Source: an uncultured Bacilli bacterium
GTDB taxonomy: Bacteria; Bacillota_I; Bacilli_A; RFN20; CAG-826
Direction: 5' to 3'
DNA: 28,034 bases
Assembly (NCBI GenBank): GCA_934168325.1
Contig: CAKPNG010000021.1
Span: 1 to 28,034, forward strand
A program made the translations under genes and the position numbers. Shown here piece after piece: positions 7,173 to 15,187 of this stretch. Within the stretch, counting starts at the first letter, position 1; the number at the start of each line of letters is the position of its first letter. The notes beneath the pieces were generated by a model. That model was not told the DNA's origin. It saw only the letters and a list, made by a program, of their open reading frames with translations, and did no database searches.

Positions 7173-9005
7173 TTATTTTAATTTATTTTTCTTTTTTTCT
7201 AGATGTAATTTGTAAAGTTCTGCTTTTTCTAACGGAGTAGAAGCTTCACGAATACTCTCTTCCAAGTCCTTTTTTTCTTTATTTTCTAACCTAATTTTTT
7301 CCAAAATTTTAAACTGATTTTTAATTTCAGACATAGAATATGGTGGAATTAGACTAGAATTATTAAGAACGATATCACTAATCGCGTTAGTGACTTCTTC
7401 TTTATCCTCAATTTCAGTATTAATGTTTATATAACTAATAAATTCATTAATATTAATGGAAATTGGTTTTTCGCTTAAGTTAGTTATATACTCGTTTAGT
7501 AATTTTACAATATTGCGATATTTTAATGTTGGTAGAAATACATGAGCAGAGTTATAATCAGCGATTGCATCTACATTTTCTAACATATATTTAACAATTG
7601 TAAATTGAACTAGTTCAATGCCCTTTAATAAATCATCATTTTGAGTATCAAATTTAAAATCATAATTTAAATCATTTTGAGTATTAGCTTTTATCTTTTT
7701 AAAATTTTCATAAATTAATTGCTTACTATAACTAGTTAAGTTACTTAATCTATTTAAATAATCTTCTATATCATATTGAGATTTTGTTTCAACCATTAAA
7801 GGTAAAATTTTACTAATTAGTTTCTTTTTATTAGAAGAATTAGTTAAATCTAATTTTTTACTATAATAAGATATAAGCCATTCGGGTTTATCAATTAAGT
7901 TATTTAAAAAACTAATTAATTTATCATTCCCATATTTATCTAAAATTTCATCACTATCTTTCTCTTTGAAATCAACATTTGGATTAACAATACGATAATT
8001 GATTGAATTTTCATCAAATTTTTCTATTAAATTTAATACGTTTAATTGTCCTGGATCATCTAAATCTAAGCAAATACGTATTTCACAATTAAGTCGCTTT
8101 AATAGAGTAACGTGATCACTAGTTAAAGCAGTACCCATTAAGGCTACTGCATTTTTTATACCGACTCGATATAATGCTATAACATCCATGAATCCTTCTA
8201 ATAAATAAATATAGCCATCTTTTCTAGCACCATCTTCGGCATTTGATAGATTATATAGGATAGTACCTTTATTAAACGCTTCAGTAGTACCTGTATTTAT
8301 ATATTTAGGACCATCATCATTATTATTAATTTTTCTAGCACTAAATCCTACAACTTGACCATTTATATCTTTTAAAGGAAATATGACTCTAGAAGCATTA
8401 TTATCATAAATGCTCATATCACTGGTTCTAATATGACCTATACCAGTTCTTTCGATTGTTTTAATAGAAAAGCCCTTAGCCTTTAAAAAATTAATAATAT
8501 TTATTCCATCTTTTGTCGAATAGCCGATGTTGAAATAACGAATTACATCATCATTTAATTTTCGATTATATAAATATTGAAGTGCGTTTTTGCCATCTTC
8601 GCTTTGAAATAAACAGGCTTGGTAGAAATTATTTATAGCGGTTAAGCATTCATAAATATTTTCTAATTCTGTATTAATTTTTCTTTTTGGTGTAGAAGCA
8701 TCAAGTCTTGCATCATGAATACCGCAAATCTTAGCTACTTCTTTTACAGCCTGCAAATAGCTGACTTTATCGTATTTTTGGATAAACGTAATTGCGTTTC
8801 CACTAGTATTACAAACAAAGCATTTAAAAATTTGCTTTTCTTTAGAAATCATTAAAGATGGATTTTTATCATCATGAAAAGGGCAAACTGCGACATAACT
8901 ACGTCCCTTCTTTTCAACTTTAATTCTAGAAGATATAACTTCAACTATGTCACATTGTTTTAAAATATCATTTGCTAATTGAAAAATTGAGTTTAAATCA
9001 TTCAT
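7173..9005 (-). CDS. dnaG: DNA primase DnaG
   Basis: Makes RNA primers at the replication fork with the replicative helicase. The N-terminal CHC2 zinc domain is complete (C41, H44, C62, C65 in CPFH and CFVC). The Toprim catalytic core shows EGFMDVIAL with E270 and, further on, LDLDDPG with D314 and D316. The remaining C-terminal part (about 430-610) is poorly conserved, as expected for the helicase-interaction region. The length of 610 residues matches Bacillus DnaG. Its ATG overlaps the glyS stop in ATGA, so it is coupled to glyS, and rpoD follows after 12 bp. Confidence 0.97.
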   Translation of the reverse strand: MNDLNSIFQLANDILKQCDIVEVISSRIKVEKKGRSYVAVCPFHDDKNPSLMISKEKQIFKCFVCNTSGNAITFIQKYDKVSYLQAVKEVAKICGIHDARLDASTPKRKINTELENIYECLTAINNFYQACLFQSEDGKNALQYLYNRKLNDDVIRYFNIGYSTKDGINIINFLKAKGFSIKTIERTGIGHIRTSDMSIYDNNASRVIFPLKDINGQVVGFSARKINNNDDGPKYINTGTTEAFNKGTILYNLSNAEDGARKDGYIYLLEGFMDVIALYRVGIKNAVALMGTALTSDHVTLLKRLNCEIRICLDLDDPGQLNVLNLIEKFDENSINYRIVNPNVDFKEKDSDEILDKYGNDKLISFLNNLIDKPEWLISYYSKKLDLTNSSNKKKLISKILPLMVETKSQYDIEDYLNRLSNLTSYSKQLIYENFKKIKANTQNDLNYDFKFDTQNDDLLKGIELVQFTIVKYMLENVDAIADYNSAHVFLPTLKYRNIVKLLNEYITNLSEKPISININEFISYININTEIEDKEEVTNAISDIVLNNSSLIPPYSMSEIKNQFKILEKIRLENKEKKDLEESIREASTPLEKAELYKLHLEKKKNKLK

Positions 9006-10378
9006 CTATAGAATGTTTTCTCCAATAAATAATCTTTTAATTTATCTATAGAAATTCTTTCTTGCTTCATAGAATCTCTTTCACGTATAGTGACACATTT
9101 ATCATTTAATGTATCAAAATCAATAGTTACACAATATGGTGTACCAATTTCATCATTACGACGATATCTTTTACCGATCGAACCAGTTTCATCAAAATTT
9201 ACATTTATGTAAGGAATTAAATCATTAAATACACCTTTTGCAAATTCACTTAATTGTTTTGAAAGTGGCAAGATTGATGCTTTATATGGTGCTAAAAATG
9301 CTGGTAAATGCATAATTTTTCTAGTCTCACCATTTTCTAATACTTCTTCATCATAACTATTACAAACTACCATTAAGAATAATCTTTCAAGTCCTAATGA
9401 TGGTTCGATGCAATAAGGAACATATTTTTCATTAGTTTCTGGATCTAAATATTCTAAAGATTCTCCGCTAAATTCCATATGTCTTTTTAAATCGTAATCA
9501 GTTCTATCAGCTATGCCCCAAACTTCGCCCCAACCAAATGGGAATTTATATTCAATATCAGTAGTAGCTTTGCTATAGAATGCTAATTCTTCAGGTTCGT
9601 GATCTCTGAAACGCAAATCTTCTTCTTTTATATTTAAAGATTCAACAAATTTAATACAAAAATCTTTCCAATACTTAAACCATTCTAAATCAGTTCCAGG
9701 TTTACAGAAAAATTCTAATTCCATTTGTTCAAATTCTCTTACTCTAAAGATAAAGTTTCCAGGAGTAATTTCATTTCTAAATGATTTACCCATATTAGCA
9801 ATACCTAAAGGTAGCTTTCTTCTAGTTGCTCTTTGAACATTTTTAAAATTAACAAAAACGCCTTGAGCAGTTTCTGGTCTAAGATAAACTTCACTTTTAC
9901 TATCTTCAGTTACTCCAATATGTGTCTTAAACATCATATTAAATTGTCTAATATCAGTGAAATCACTTTTGCCACAATGAGGACAAATAATTTTATGTTC
10001 ATGCATGAACTTATTCATATCATCAATGCTCATTGCGTTAACATCAACATCTTTATATTGTGATGAAATCAAATCATCAGCTCTATATCTACTTTTGCAG
10101 CCTTTACAATCAACAAGTGGATCATTAAAAGTAGTTACATGGCCTGTAGCTTGCCAAACTTTTGGATTCATTAAAATTGCTGTATCAATTCCAACATTTG
10201 TTGGAGATTCGTGAACAAATTTTTTCCACCATAAGTTCTTTAAATTTTGTTTTAATTCACTACCTAATGGACCATAATCCCATGAATTAGAAAGTCCACC
10301 ATATATTTGAGACCCTTGAAAAACATATCCTGTAGTTTGTAAATGAGTTACAATTTTATCGAAATCTTTATTATTCAT
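9002..10378 (-). CDS. glyS: glycyl-tRNA synthetase, single-chain class II type (GlyQS)
   Basis: Charges tRNA-Gly with glycine. This is the homodimeric, archaeal/eukaryotic-like form, not the alpha2-beta2 GlyQ/GlyS pair of B. subtilis. The N-terminus has the GSQIYGGLSNSWDYGPLGSE signature; motif 2 is FRNEITPGNFIFRVREF and motif 3 is IEPSLGLERLFL, followed by an anticodon-binding domain. Two Cys pairs (CKGC and CPHC) in the insert near residues 90-140 look like a zinc site. The length, 458 residues, is normal. It heads the operon with dnaG, rpoD, trmK and nif3, has its own consensus promoter and AAGGAG site, and ends in TGA. The 66-bp leader is too short to hold a T-box riboswitch. Confidence 0.97.
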   Translation of the reverse strand: MNNKDFDKIVTHLQTTGYVFQGSQIYGGLSNSWDYGPLGSELKQNLKNLWWKKFVHESPTNVGIDTAILMNPKVWQATGHVTTFNDPLVDCKGCKSRYRADDLISSQYKDVDVNAMSIDDMNKFMHEHKIICPHCGKSDFTDIRQFNMMFKTHIGVTEDSKSEVYLRPETAQGVFVNFKNVQRATRRKLPLGIANMGKSFRNEITPGNFIFRVREFEQMELEFFCKPGTDLEWFKYWKDFCIKFVESLNIKEEDLRFRDHEPEELAFYSKATTDIEYKFPFGWGEVWGIADRTDYDLKRHMEFSGESLEYLDPETNEKYVPYCIEPSLGLERLFLMVVCNSYDEEVLENGETRKIMHLPAFLAPYKASILPLSKQLSEFAKGVFNDLIPYINVNFDETGSIGKRYRRNDEIGTPYCVTIDFDTLNDKCVTIRERDSMKQERISIDKLKDYLLEKTFYR

Positions 10379-10380
10379 AT

Positions 10381-10421
10381 TACTCCTTAATAACTAAAAT
10401 ATTATATAAGTTATAGGAGTA
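10381..10421. repeat. interrupted inverted repeat across the glyS promoter and leader
   Basis: TACTCCTTAATAACT (10381-10395) and AGTTATAGGAGTA (10409-10421) are reverse complements over 13 bp apart from a two-base bulge. The -10 box lies in the loop. One arm contains the glyS ribosome site; the other lies in the promoter spacer upstream of the expected start point. Confidence 0.55.
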
Positions 10422-10430
10422 TCATGTCAA
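10401..10430 (-). promoter_or_regulatory. sigma-A promoter of the glyS-dnaG-rpoD operon
   Basis: TTGACA (10425-10430) and TATAAT (10401-10406) are both exact consensus hexamers with an 18-bp spacer. The expected start is near 10394, giving a leader of about 15 bases that contains AAGGAG (10383-10388). Confidence 0.85.
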
Positions 10431-10444
10431 CCCACTATGAGTGT

Positions 10445-11137
10445 TTAAAATAAATCAACAGCATTAAGTTTTATATCAAATTTATTGTTTAAAAATTTAT
10501 TTAATATATTTAAAAAATGTAAGGCTTCTTCATCTTTTATTTTAAATTGAAAGAAATTATTTTCATCAAAATAACTTAACTTAAATAATTTTAAATCTGT
10601 TTCGCTTAATTCAAGTGCATTGTCATCTTCTTTTATTAAATTTGAAAACGTGCCATCATCTAAATTAAAAAAATGATATATATTATCCTTTTCAAATAGT
10701 GGCTTAATTCCTAAATATTCAAAATATTTTAAAATAAAATAAATAATATAATTAAATTCTATTTTAGAATCATTAATTCCTTCTAAAGTTTTATCGACTA
10801 AATCGAACAAATTTGCATTAAATGACACACCATCTCTGGTTTTTAATACTATTTCGGAGACTAAATTAAATAAAGCACATTTTTTAAAACTTTTTGAATA
10901 ATTTTCATAATGCTTAATTATTTTTCCATCTTTAAGTTTATACCCACCAACTTTTCCTTTATATAATTCAAATTCAGCTTTAATAAAACTCTCAGTGAAA
11001 ATTAAATTTTTATTTCCTTGTTTAAATATGCTTCTTCCCAAGCAACTAATTATTTCGTTATTAGTTAATATATTTAAAATAGCATCATTATCTTTATAAT
11101 GACTGACATTTAATGTAATTCCTAAAAACTGTTCCAT
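10445..11137 (-). CDS. recO: DNA repair protein RecO
   Basis: Recombination mediator that loads RecA and anneals single strands in the RecFOR pathway. The N-terminal OB-fold opening GITLNVSHYKDNDAILNILT matches the family, and the position after era is the classic Bacillota arrangement. The 230-residue protein is somewhat short and shows no CxxC zinc pair, which some RecO proteins have; beyond the N-terminus the sequence is too divergent to name residues. The ATG overlaps the era stop as TAATG with no ribosome site, so translation is coupled. No terminator hairpin separates it from the glyS promoter. Confidence 0.9.
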   Translation of the reverse strand: MEQFLGITLNVSHYKDNDAILNILTNNEIISCLGRSIFKQGNKNLIFTESFIKAEFELYKGKVGGYKLKDGKIIKHYENYSKSFKKCALFNLVSEIVLKTRDGVSFNANLFDLVDKTLEGINDSKIEFNYIIYFILKYFEYLGIKPLFEKDNIYHFFNLDDGTFSNLIKEDDNALELSETDLKLFKLSYFDENNFFQFKIKDEEALHFLNILNKFLNNKFDIKLNAVDLF

Positions 11138-12009
11138 TAACGATAACCGATTCTAGCTAAGAAACTGCTAGAATTACGCCAATCTTCTTGTACTTGAACG
11201 TTTAAAATAAGATTAACATGTTTTTGAAGCATTGTTTCGATATCTTTACGAGCTAAAGTGCCAATTCTCTTAATCATTTTAGCGCCTTTTCCTATAACAA
11301 TTCCTTTTTGAGATTCTTTTTCAACTACGATTTTACAATATATTTCTAACTCTTTTTTACTATAATCTATATCATCGCATAAAACTGCAACACCATGAGG
11401 TACTTCATCTTTAAGACATAATAAAGCTTTTTCACGTACTAATTCTTGGACTCTAAATCTAAAATCTTTATCTGTAATAGTATTTACATCATAGTATTGA
11501 GGTCCTTCTTCTAAATGATTGATTACTAATTTTATAAGCCCATCAAGGTTAAAATTTTCTTTAGCGCTTACTTCAATATATTCATTATTTGGGAAATAAC
11601 TTAGATATTTTTCTTTTAAAGAAGTTATTAAATTAATGTTTGTTAAATCAATTTTATTAAAAACTAAAATCATATCGCAATCAAATTTAAGATGTTCTAA
11701 TAAATAACTATCCCCATCATTAAATTCTTTACTCGCATCAATTATAAATAAAGCAAGATCGCAATTTCTAATTGTACTATATGCTCTTTTATCTAATAAT
11801 TCTCCTAATTCATTATGTGGTTTATGAATACCAGGAGTATCTAAAAACACAATTTGAGCTTCATCATTATTATAAATACCTATAATTTGATCTCTAGTTG
11901 TTTGACTTTTAGGAGTTACAATTGAGATTTTTTGTCCAATTATTGTATTTAATATAGTAGATTTACCAACATTTGTACGGCCAACAAGAGATACAAATCC
12001 ACTTTTCAT
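11137..12009 (-). CDS. era: GTPase Era
   Basis: Essential GTPase that binds the 3' end of 16S rRNA and checks 30S subunit maturation. The G domain has G1 GRTNVGKST (10-18), DTPGIHKP (G3) and FNKID (G4), with VSAKE as G5. The C-terminal KH domain contains VIGKGAKMIKRIGTLARKDIE. At 290 residues the length is typical. The ribosome site AGAGGA lies about nine bases upstream and the ATG overlaps the cdd stop as TAATG. The neighbour ybeY also works in 16S maturation, which fits the shared transcript. Confidence 0.97.
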   Translation of the reverse strand: MKSGFVSLVGRTNVGKSTILNTIIGQKISIVTPKSQTTRDQIIGIYNNDEAQIVFLDTPGIHKPHNELGELLDKRAYSTIRNCDLALFIIDASKEFNDGDSYLLEHLKFDCDMILVFNKIDLTNINLITSLKEKYLSYFPNNEYIEVSAKENFNLDGLIKLVINHLEEGPQYYDVNTITDKDFRFRVQELVREKALLCLKDEVPHGVAVLCDDIDYSKKELEIYCKIVVEKESQKGIVIGKGAKMIKRIGTLARKDIETMLQKHVNLILNVQVQEDWRNSSSFLARIGYR

Positions 12010-12410
12010 TATTTTAAATCCTCTTTTCCAAATGCAAAAGGTAATAAATTAGATGTATTAGTTTCCATAATATCACCATTTAAATTACCTAAATAAATCG
12101 TTGCACTTTTAGGCAATAATTCACTTAAAACTTGTCTACAAGCTCCACAAGGTGAACAAGGTTTTTCAGTGTCAGCAACAATAGCAATTGCAACGATATC
12201 TTCTTTTTTTATTCCATGACAATATGCATTAAATGTTGCGTTTCTTTCTGCACACATTGATAATCCGTAAGAAGAGTTTTCAATATTAGCCCCTAAATAA
12301 ATTTCATTATTTTTAGTTAATAAAGCTGCACCAACTTTAAAATTAGAATATGGTGAGTATGATAAATTTCTTGCTTCTATTGCCTTATTAATTAATTCTT
12401 GTGCGTTCAT
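12009..12410 (-). CDS. cdd: cytidine deaminase
   Basis: Zinc enzyme of pyrimidine salvage that deaminates cytidine and deoxycytidine to uridine and deoxyuridine. The catalytic motif MCAERNA gives zinc ligand C53 and proton shuttle E55, and PCSPCGAC gives C88 and C91. The 133-residue length is that of the small tetrameric class. The AGGAG ribosome site lies inside the end of ybeY. It sits between ybeY and era as in Bacillus, except that the usual dgkA gene is missing. With deoC nearby it suggests reliance on nucleoside salvage (inference). Confidence 0.96.
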   Translation of the reverse strand: MNAQELINKAIEARNLSYSPYSNFKVGAALLTKNNEIYLGANIENSSYGLSMCAERNATFNAYCHGIKKEDIVAIAIVADTEKPCSPCGACRQVLSELLPKSATIYLGNLNGDIMETNTSNLLPFAFGKEDLK

Positions 12411-12411
12411 A

Positions 12412-12852
12412 TCAGTCTCCTAAAATTTTATCTTGAAGACCAAACATAATAGTTTCATCTTCTTTTTTCATATGGTCATAGCCTAATAAATGAAGTAATC
12501 CGTGTACAAAAAGGAATGATAATTCTCTATTTATTGTATTCCCGTATTTTTTAGCGTTTTCTAAAGCTACATCGTAGCAAATATAAATTTCACCTAAATC
12601 AACTGGTACGTTGCCTAATATAATTTCTTCTTTATCATCTAAAAAAGCAAATGATATAACGTCAGTTTCTCGATCAATATTGCGATAATTCTTATTTATT
12701 TCGTGAATTGTATCTTTATCAACAAAAGTTACACTCATTATCGCTTCATATTTTTTATTTAAAATTTCGAAAGTTTTTTTAAATAAACTTTCATAAGTTT
12801 CGTAATAACCATCAAGGTTATAATTAGTTTCATTAGAGATAGTCAAATACAT
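12412..12852 (-). CDS. ybeY: endoribonuclease YbeY (rRNA maturation factor)
   Basis: Metal-dependent RNase involved in 16S rRNA 3'-end maturation and ribosome quality control. The zinc motif HGLLHLLGYDH (H117, H121, H127) is intact, preceded by TDVISFAF and LGEIYIC, both family-typical. The length is 146 residues. It heads the ybeY-cdd-era-recO unit. The ATG has no ribosome site and follows an extended -10 box by six bases, so the transcript appears leaderless. It ends in TGA one base before the cdd ATG. Confidence 0.95.
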   Translation of the reverse strand: MYLTISNETNYNLDGYYETYESLFKKTFEILNKKYEAIMSVTFVDKDTIHEINKNYRNIDRETDVISFAFLDDKEEIILGNVPVDLGEIYICYDVALENAKKYGNTINRELSFLFVHGLLHLLGYDHMKKEDETIMFGLQDKILGD

Positions 12853-12858
12853 GTAATT

Positions 12859-12867
12859 ATTATAACA
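12859..12867 (-). promoter_or_regulatory. extended -10 promoter of ybeY-cdd-era-recO
   Basis: TGTTATAAT on the minus strand is an extended -10 (TGn plus exact TATAAT, 12859-12864) with no clear -35. Six bases separate it from the ybeY ATG, which puts the expected start point on the start codon. Confidence 0.6.
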
Positions 12868-12884
12868 AAATTAGACTATAGTAA

Positions 12885-14081
12885 CTAATAAAAGTGGTAA
12901 AAATATAAACATTTATAATGTTTTAATGCTTCAATGTTATTTCCAATATTTAATAATTTATTAAATTCCTCTTGTAAGAACGCAAAAAGAAAGAAATGAA
13001 AAAATAAAAAGTTTATTGAAATATTACCTGTAAAGCCTAAATATATAAGACACATTGATATTGTAAAAAAGACTAAAAAATATCTTTTAAAATTTGAAAA
13101 ATTAACATATTCATATGTTTCTTCATTCATTTTCAGCACTTTATCTTTAAAATCTTCTTCTTTTTTAATCTCACTATTAAACAATGTTTTTTCTAAATAT
13201 TCAAGATCTACTCGTTTGTTTTTAAAATATTTATCATCGAGATATTTAAAAACTATTTGAACTATAAAAGTAGAAATCAATATAATAAACGACCAATAAT
13301 TATTAATTAATAATAAGACACATCCAAATAAAAGCATAAAGAAACTGGAAATTAATGTAAGAGGTGTTGAAACTAACAAATATTTAAATTTATTCATAGG
13401 TTCAAAATAATTTTTAAAATCTTCTCTTTTTGCCAAATAATTATCAACTAATATGCAATTATCGAAATATTTTAAAGAAGAAATTATTATTTTTTGATAA
13501 ATTAATTCAAATATTACATAGCCAAAAAATAACGATAGTGAGATTAAGAAACTATAATTTTTATCAATAAATAAAGTTGCTAAAATTAAAGAAATAATAC
13601 TTAGTATTTGAAAACTAATAGTCAAAATTATAAATGGTTTAGGAAATACTCTTAGTTTTCTTAATTTAAAATTACCGTGCTTAAAATTACTAACTTCAAG
13701 TATTTCTCCGTTCCAATTTTTAAATAATGCTTCCTTTTTAAGCCAATAAATTCCCAAATTTGGATCATAGACTTTAATTCTATTTTTAGTAATTTTTCTT
13801 ATTAAAATCATATGAAGACCTTCATCTTTTCTTATTATTAATAAGAATGGACATTTAGGTTTTTCTTTGAATAAATCTTCTTTCTCAATAAATCTTGAAG
13901 ATTTCAATATTACACCTTCTTTTTTAGCTATCTTGATTAAATCTCTTAATGTTGAAGATGTTTCAGTATTTATTTGTGAATAATACAAATAATCTTCGTT
14001 TTTATTTAAAATTGCTAAAAGCATTTTAATACAAGTTACACCACAATCCTTGGTTCCTAGTTGTTTAATAAAATATTTCAT
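12885..14081 (-). CDS. C39 peptidase plus ABC-transporter membrane domain, no ATPase domain
   Basis: The N-terminal 135 residues match the C39 cysteine peptidase that cuts double-glycine leaders from bacteriocins: Q7, catalytic C13 in KQLGTKDCGVTC, H90 in GLHMILI and D106 in VYDPNLG. About six hydrophobic segments follow (near 149-171, 176-198, 236-258, 262-280, 333-351, 355-370), the layout of an ABC exporter membrane domain. The protein then stops at 398 residues where LagD/ComA-type proteins continue with a nucleotide-binding domain of about 250 residues; only 32 bp separate its stop from ybeY, so no ATPase follows. An in-frame ATG at 14150 lies inside the rpsU terminator; the ATG at 14081 has a strong AAGGAGG site and starts at the C39 domain. 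No leader-peptide gene is visible nearby. It could be a remnant or half of a split system. Confidence 0.8.
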   Translation of the reverse strand: MKYFIKQLGTKDCGVTCIKMLLAILNKNEDYLYYSQINTETSSTLRDLIKIAKKEGVILKSSRFIEKEDLFKEKPKCPFLLIIRKDEGLHMILIRKITKNRIKVYDPNLGIYWLKKEALFKNWNGEILEVSNFKHGNFKLRKLRVFPKPFIILTISFQILSIISLILATLFIDKNYSFLISLSLFFGYVIFELIYQKIIISSLKYFDNCILVDNYLAKREDFKNYFEPMNKFKYLLVSTPLTLISSFFMLLFGCVLLLINNYWSFIILISTFIVQIVFKYLDDKYFKNKRVDLEYLEKTLFNSEIKKEEDFKDKVLKMNEETYEYVNFSNFKRYFLVFFTISMCLIYLGFTGNISINFLFFHFFLFAFLQEEFNKLLNIGNNIEALKHYKCLYFYHFY

Positions 14082-14130
14082 TAATACCTCCTTAATAACA
14101 AGTAGTATGGAAATAAACAAAAATTGGGGT

Positions 14131-14158
14131 AAAAAAAGATCATTTTTCAATGACCTTT
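14131..14158 (-). terminator. rho-independent terminator of rpsU
   Basis: On the minus strand AAAGGTCATT and AATGATCTTT form a 10-bp stem (one G-U pair) with a 4-base loop, followed by a run of T. It begins 13 bases after the rpsU stop. Confidence 0.85.
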
Positions 14159-14171
14159 GTTTTCTTATAGA

Positions 14172-14345
14172 TTATCTATATTTTTTTCTTGCGTTTTCAG
14201 ATTTAAGTTTTCTCTTTAAATTTTTCTTTAAATAGAATTCTCTCTTACGACATTCTTGGATAATTCCGGCTTTATTAACTTGACGTTTAAATTTTCTTAA
14301 ACCATCATCTAATGTTTCGCCTTCTTTAATAATAATCTTAGGCAT
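14172..14345 (-). CDS. rpsU: 30S ribosomal protein S21
   Basis: Small basic ribosomal protein near the 3' end of 16S rRNA. The 57-residue product starts MPKIIIKEGETLDDGLRKFK and ends in a Lys/Arg-rich helix with KREFYLKK, as in Bacillota S21. The ATG is preceded by TGGAGGTGA at good spacing, and the gene has its own promoter and terminator, so it is monocistronic. It occupies the position downstream of mtaB known from Bacillus, but without yqeY after it. Confidence 0.97.
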   Translation of the reverse strand: MPKIIIKEGETLDDGLRKFKRQVNKAGIIQECRKREFYLKKNLKRKLKSENARKKYR

Positions 14346-14378
14346 CTGCTTTCACCTCCATTCATCGTCAACTTTAAT

Positions 14379-14407
14379 ATTGTAATTAAATAACAATCTA
14401 CTTTCAA
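14379..14407 (-). promoter_or_regulatory. rpsU promoter
   Basis: TTGAAA (14402-14407) and TACAAT (14379-14384) with a 17-bp spacer. The leader of about 27 bases contains GGAGGTGA. Confidence 0.65.
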
Positions 14408-14469
14408 TCTTTTTTTAATAATTTATCATAATAATGTAAATACGTTTTATTTCAAAAATAATTATATTA

Positions 14470-14505
14470 CTGAATTACTACTAATTTTCTACTAATAAAT
14501 TACTA
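14470..14505 (-). repeat. 11-nt-spaced TAG repeat starting at the deoC stop codon
   Basis: From the deoC stop the minus strand reads TAGTAATTTAT, TAGTAGAAAAT, TAGTAGTAATT, then CAGTAA. The spacing is exactly 11 bases, which puts stop codons in all three frames. The same spacing follows lepA. Confidence 0.5.
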
Positions 14506-15150
14506 TTTCATTAATTTAGCGCCACTGCTTGTTCCGATACGTGTAGCACCAACTTTAACCATTTCAATCATTTCTTCGTGGGTTCTTACACCACCAGCTG
14601 CTTTAACTCCCATTAATGGGCCAACAGTTTCGCGCATTAATTTAACATCTTCAATTGTTGCTCCGCGAGTTGAAAATCCAGTACTTGTTTTAACAAAATC
14701 AGCGCCAGCATTCTTAGTTAATAAGCATGCTCTAACTTTTTCTTCTTCGGTAAGTAAACAACATTCAATAATTACTTTTAATGTATGAGTACCACAAGCT
14801 TTTTTAATTAATCTAATTTCATCTTCGACATATTTATCATCATGTTCTTTTAATCTAGAAATATTGATAACCATATCGATTTCATCAGCACCTTTAGCGA
14901 TTGCATCATCTGTTTCAAAAACTTTAGCTTCTGTAGTCATACTACCTAAAGGAAAACCTATAACGGTACAAACTAAAACATCAGATCCTTTAAGTTCTTC
15001 TTTACATAATCTAATATATGTAGGATTAACACAAACAGATTTAAAGTCATATTCTTTAGATTCTTTACATAAAGCTTTAACAGCAGCATCTGTAGCATCT
15101 GGTTTTAATAAGGTGTTGTCAATAAACTTATTGTATTTAATTTCTTCCAT
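14503..15150 (-). CDS. deoC: deoxyribose-phosphate aldolase
   Basis: Class I aldolase that cleaves 2-deoxyribose-5-phosphate to acetaldehyde and glyceraldehyde-3-phosphate, so that deoxynucleosides can feed glycolysis. The Schiff-base lysine is K154 in DFVKTSTGFS; D92 in EIDMVINI and the lysine in VKAAGGVRT complete the active site. At 215 residues it is full length. The ribosome site (TAGGAG) begins directly after the T-run of the rpmF terminator, leaving no room for a promoter between them, so expression should come from terminator readthrough or a start inside rpmF. No other deo-operon genes are adjacent. Confidence 0.96.
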   Translation of the reverse strand: MEEIKYNKFIDNTLLKPDATDAAVKALCKESKEYDFKSVCVNPTYIRLCKEELKGSDVLVCTVIGFPLGSMTTEAKVFETDDAIAKGADEIDMVINISRLKEHDDKYVEDEIRLIKKACGTHTLKVIIECCLLTEEEKVRACLLTKNAGADFVKTSTGFSTRGATIEDVKLMRETVGPLMGVKAAGGVRTHEEMIEMVKVGATRIGTSSGAKLMK

Positions 15151-15163
15151 AATTTTCTCCTAT

Positions 15164-15187
15164 AAAAAAAGGCTTTCTAAAAGCCTT
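15164..15187 (-). terminator. terminator between rpmF and deoC
   Basis: AAGGCTTT and AAAGCCTT form an 8-bp stem with a 3-base loop, followed by a run of T on the minus strand. The rpmF stop codon overlaps the stem, and the deoC ribosome site follows at once. Confidence 0.85.

Noticed and set aside
5814..9004. TGA read as tryptophan (mycoplasma code 4)
   Set aside because: rpoD and glyS end in TGA overlapping the ATG of the next gene, ybeY and the gene before mtaB also end in TGA, and the tryptophan codons I checked are TGG.
10379..10444. T-box riboswitch before glyS
   Set aside because: Only 66 bases separate recO and glyS and the promoter uses half of them; no specifier stem or antiterminator can fit.
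14082..14150. Longer start for the C39 gene at 14150
   Set aside because: It would start inside the rpsU terminator, while AAGGAGG stands directly before the ATG at 14081 where the C39 domain begins.
12885..14500. Bacteriocin precursor beside the C39 gene
   Set aside because: No small frame with a double-glycine leader was seen; the flanks are filled by rpsU, its promoter and terminator, and ybeY.
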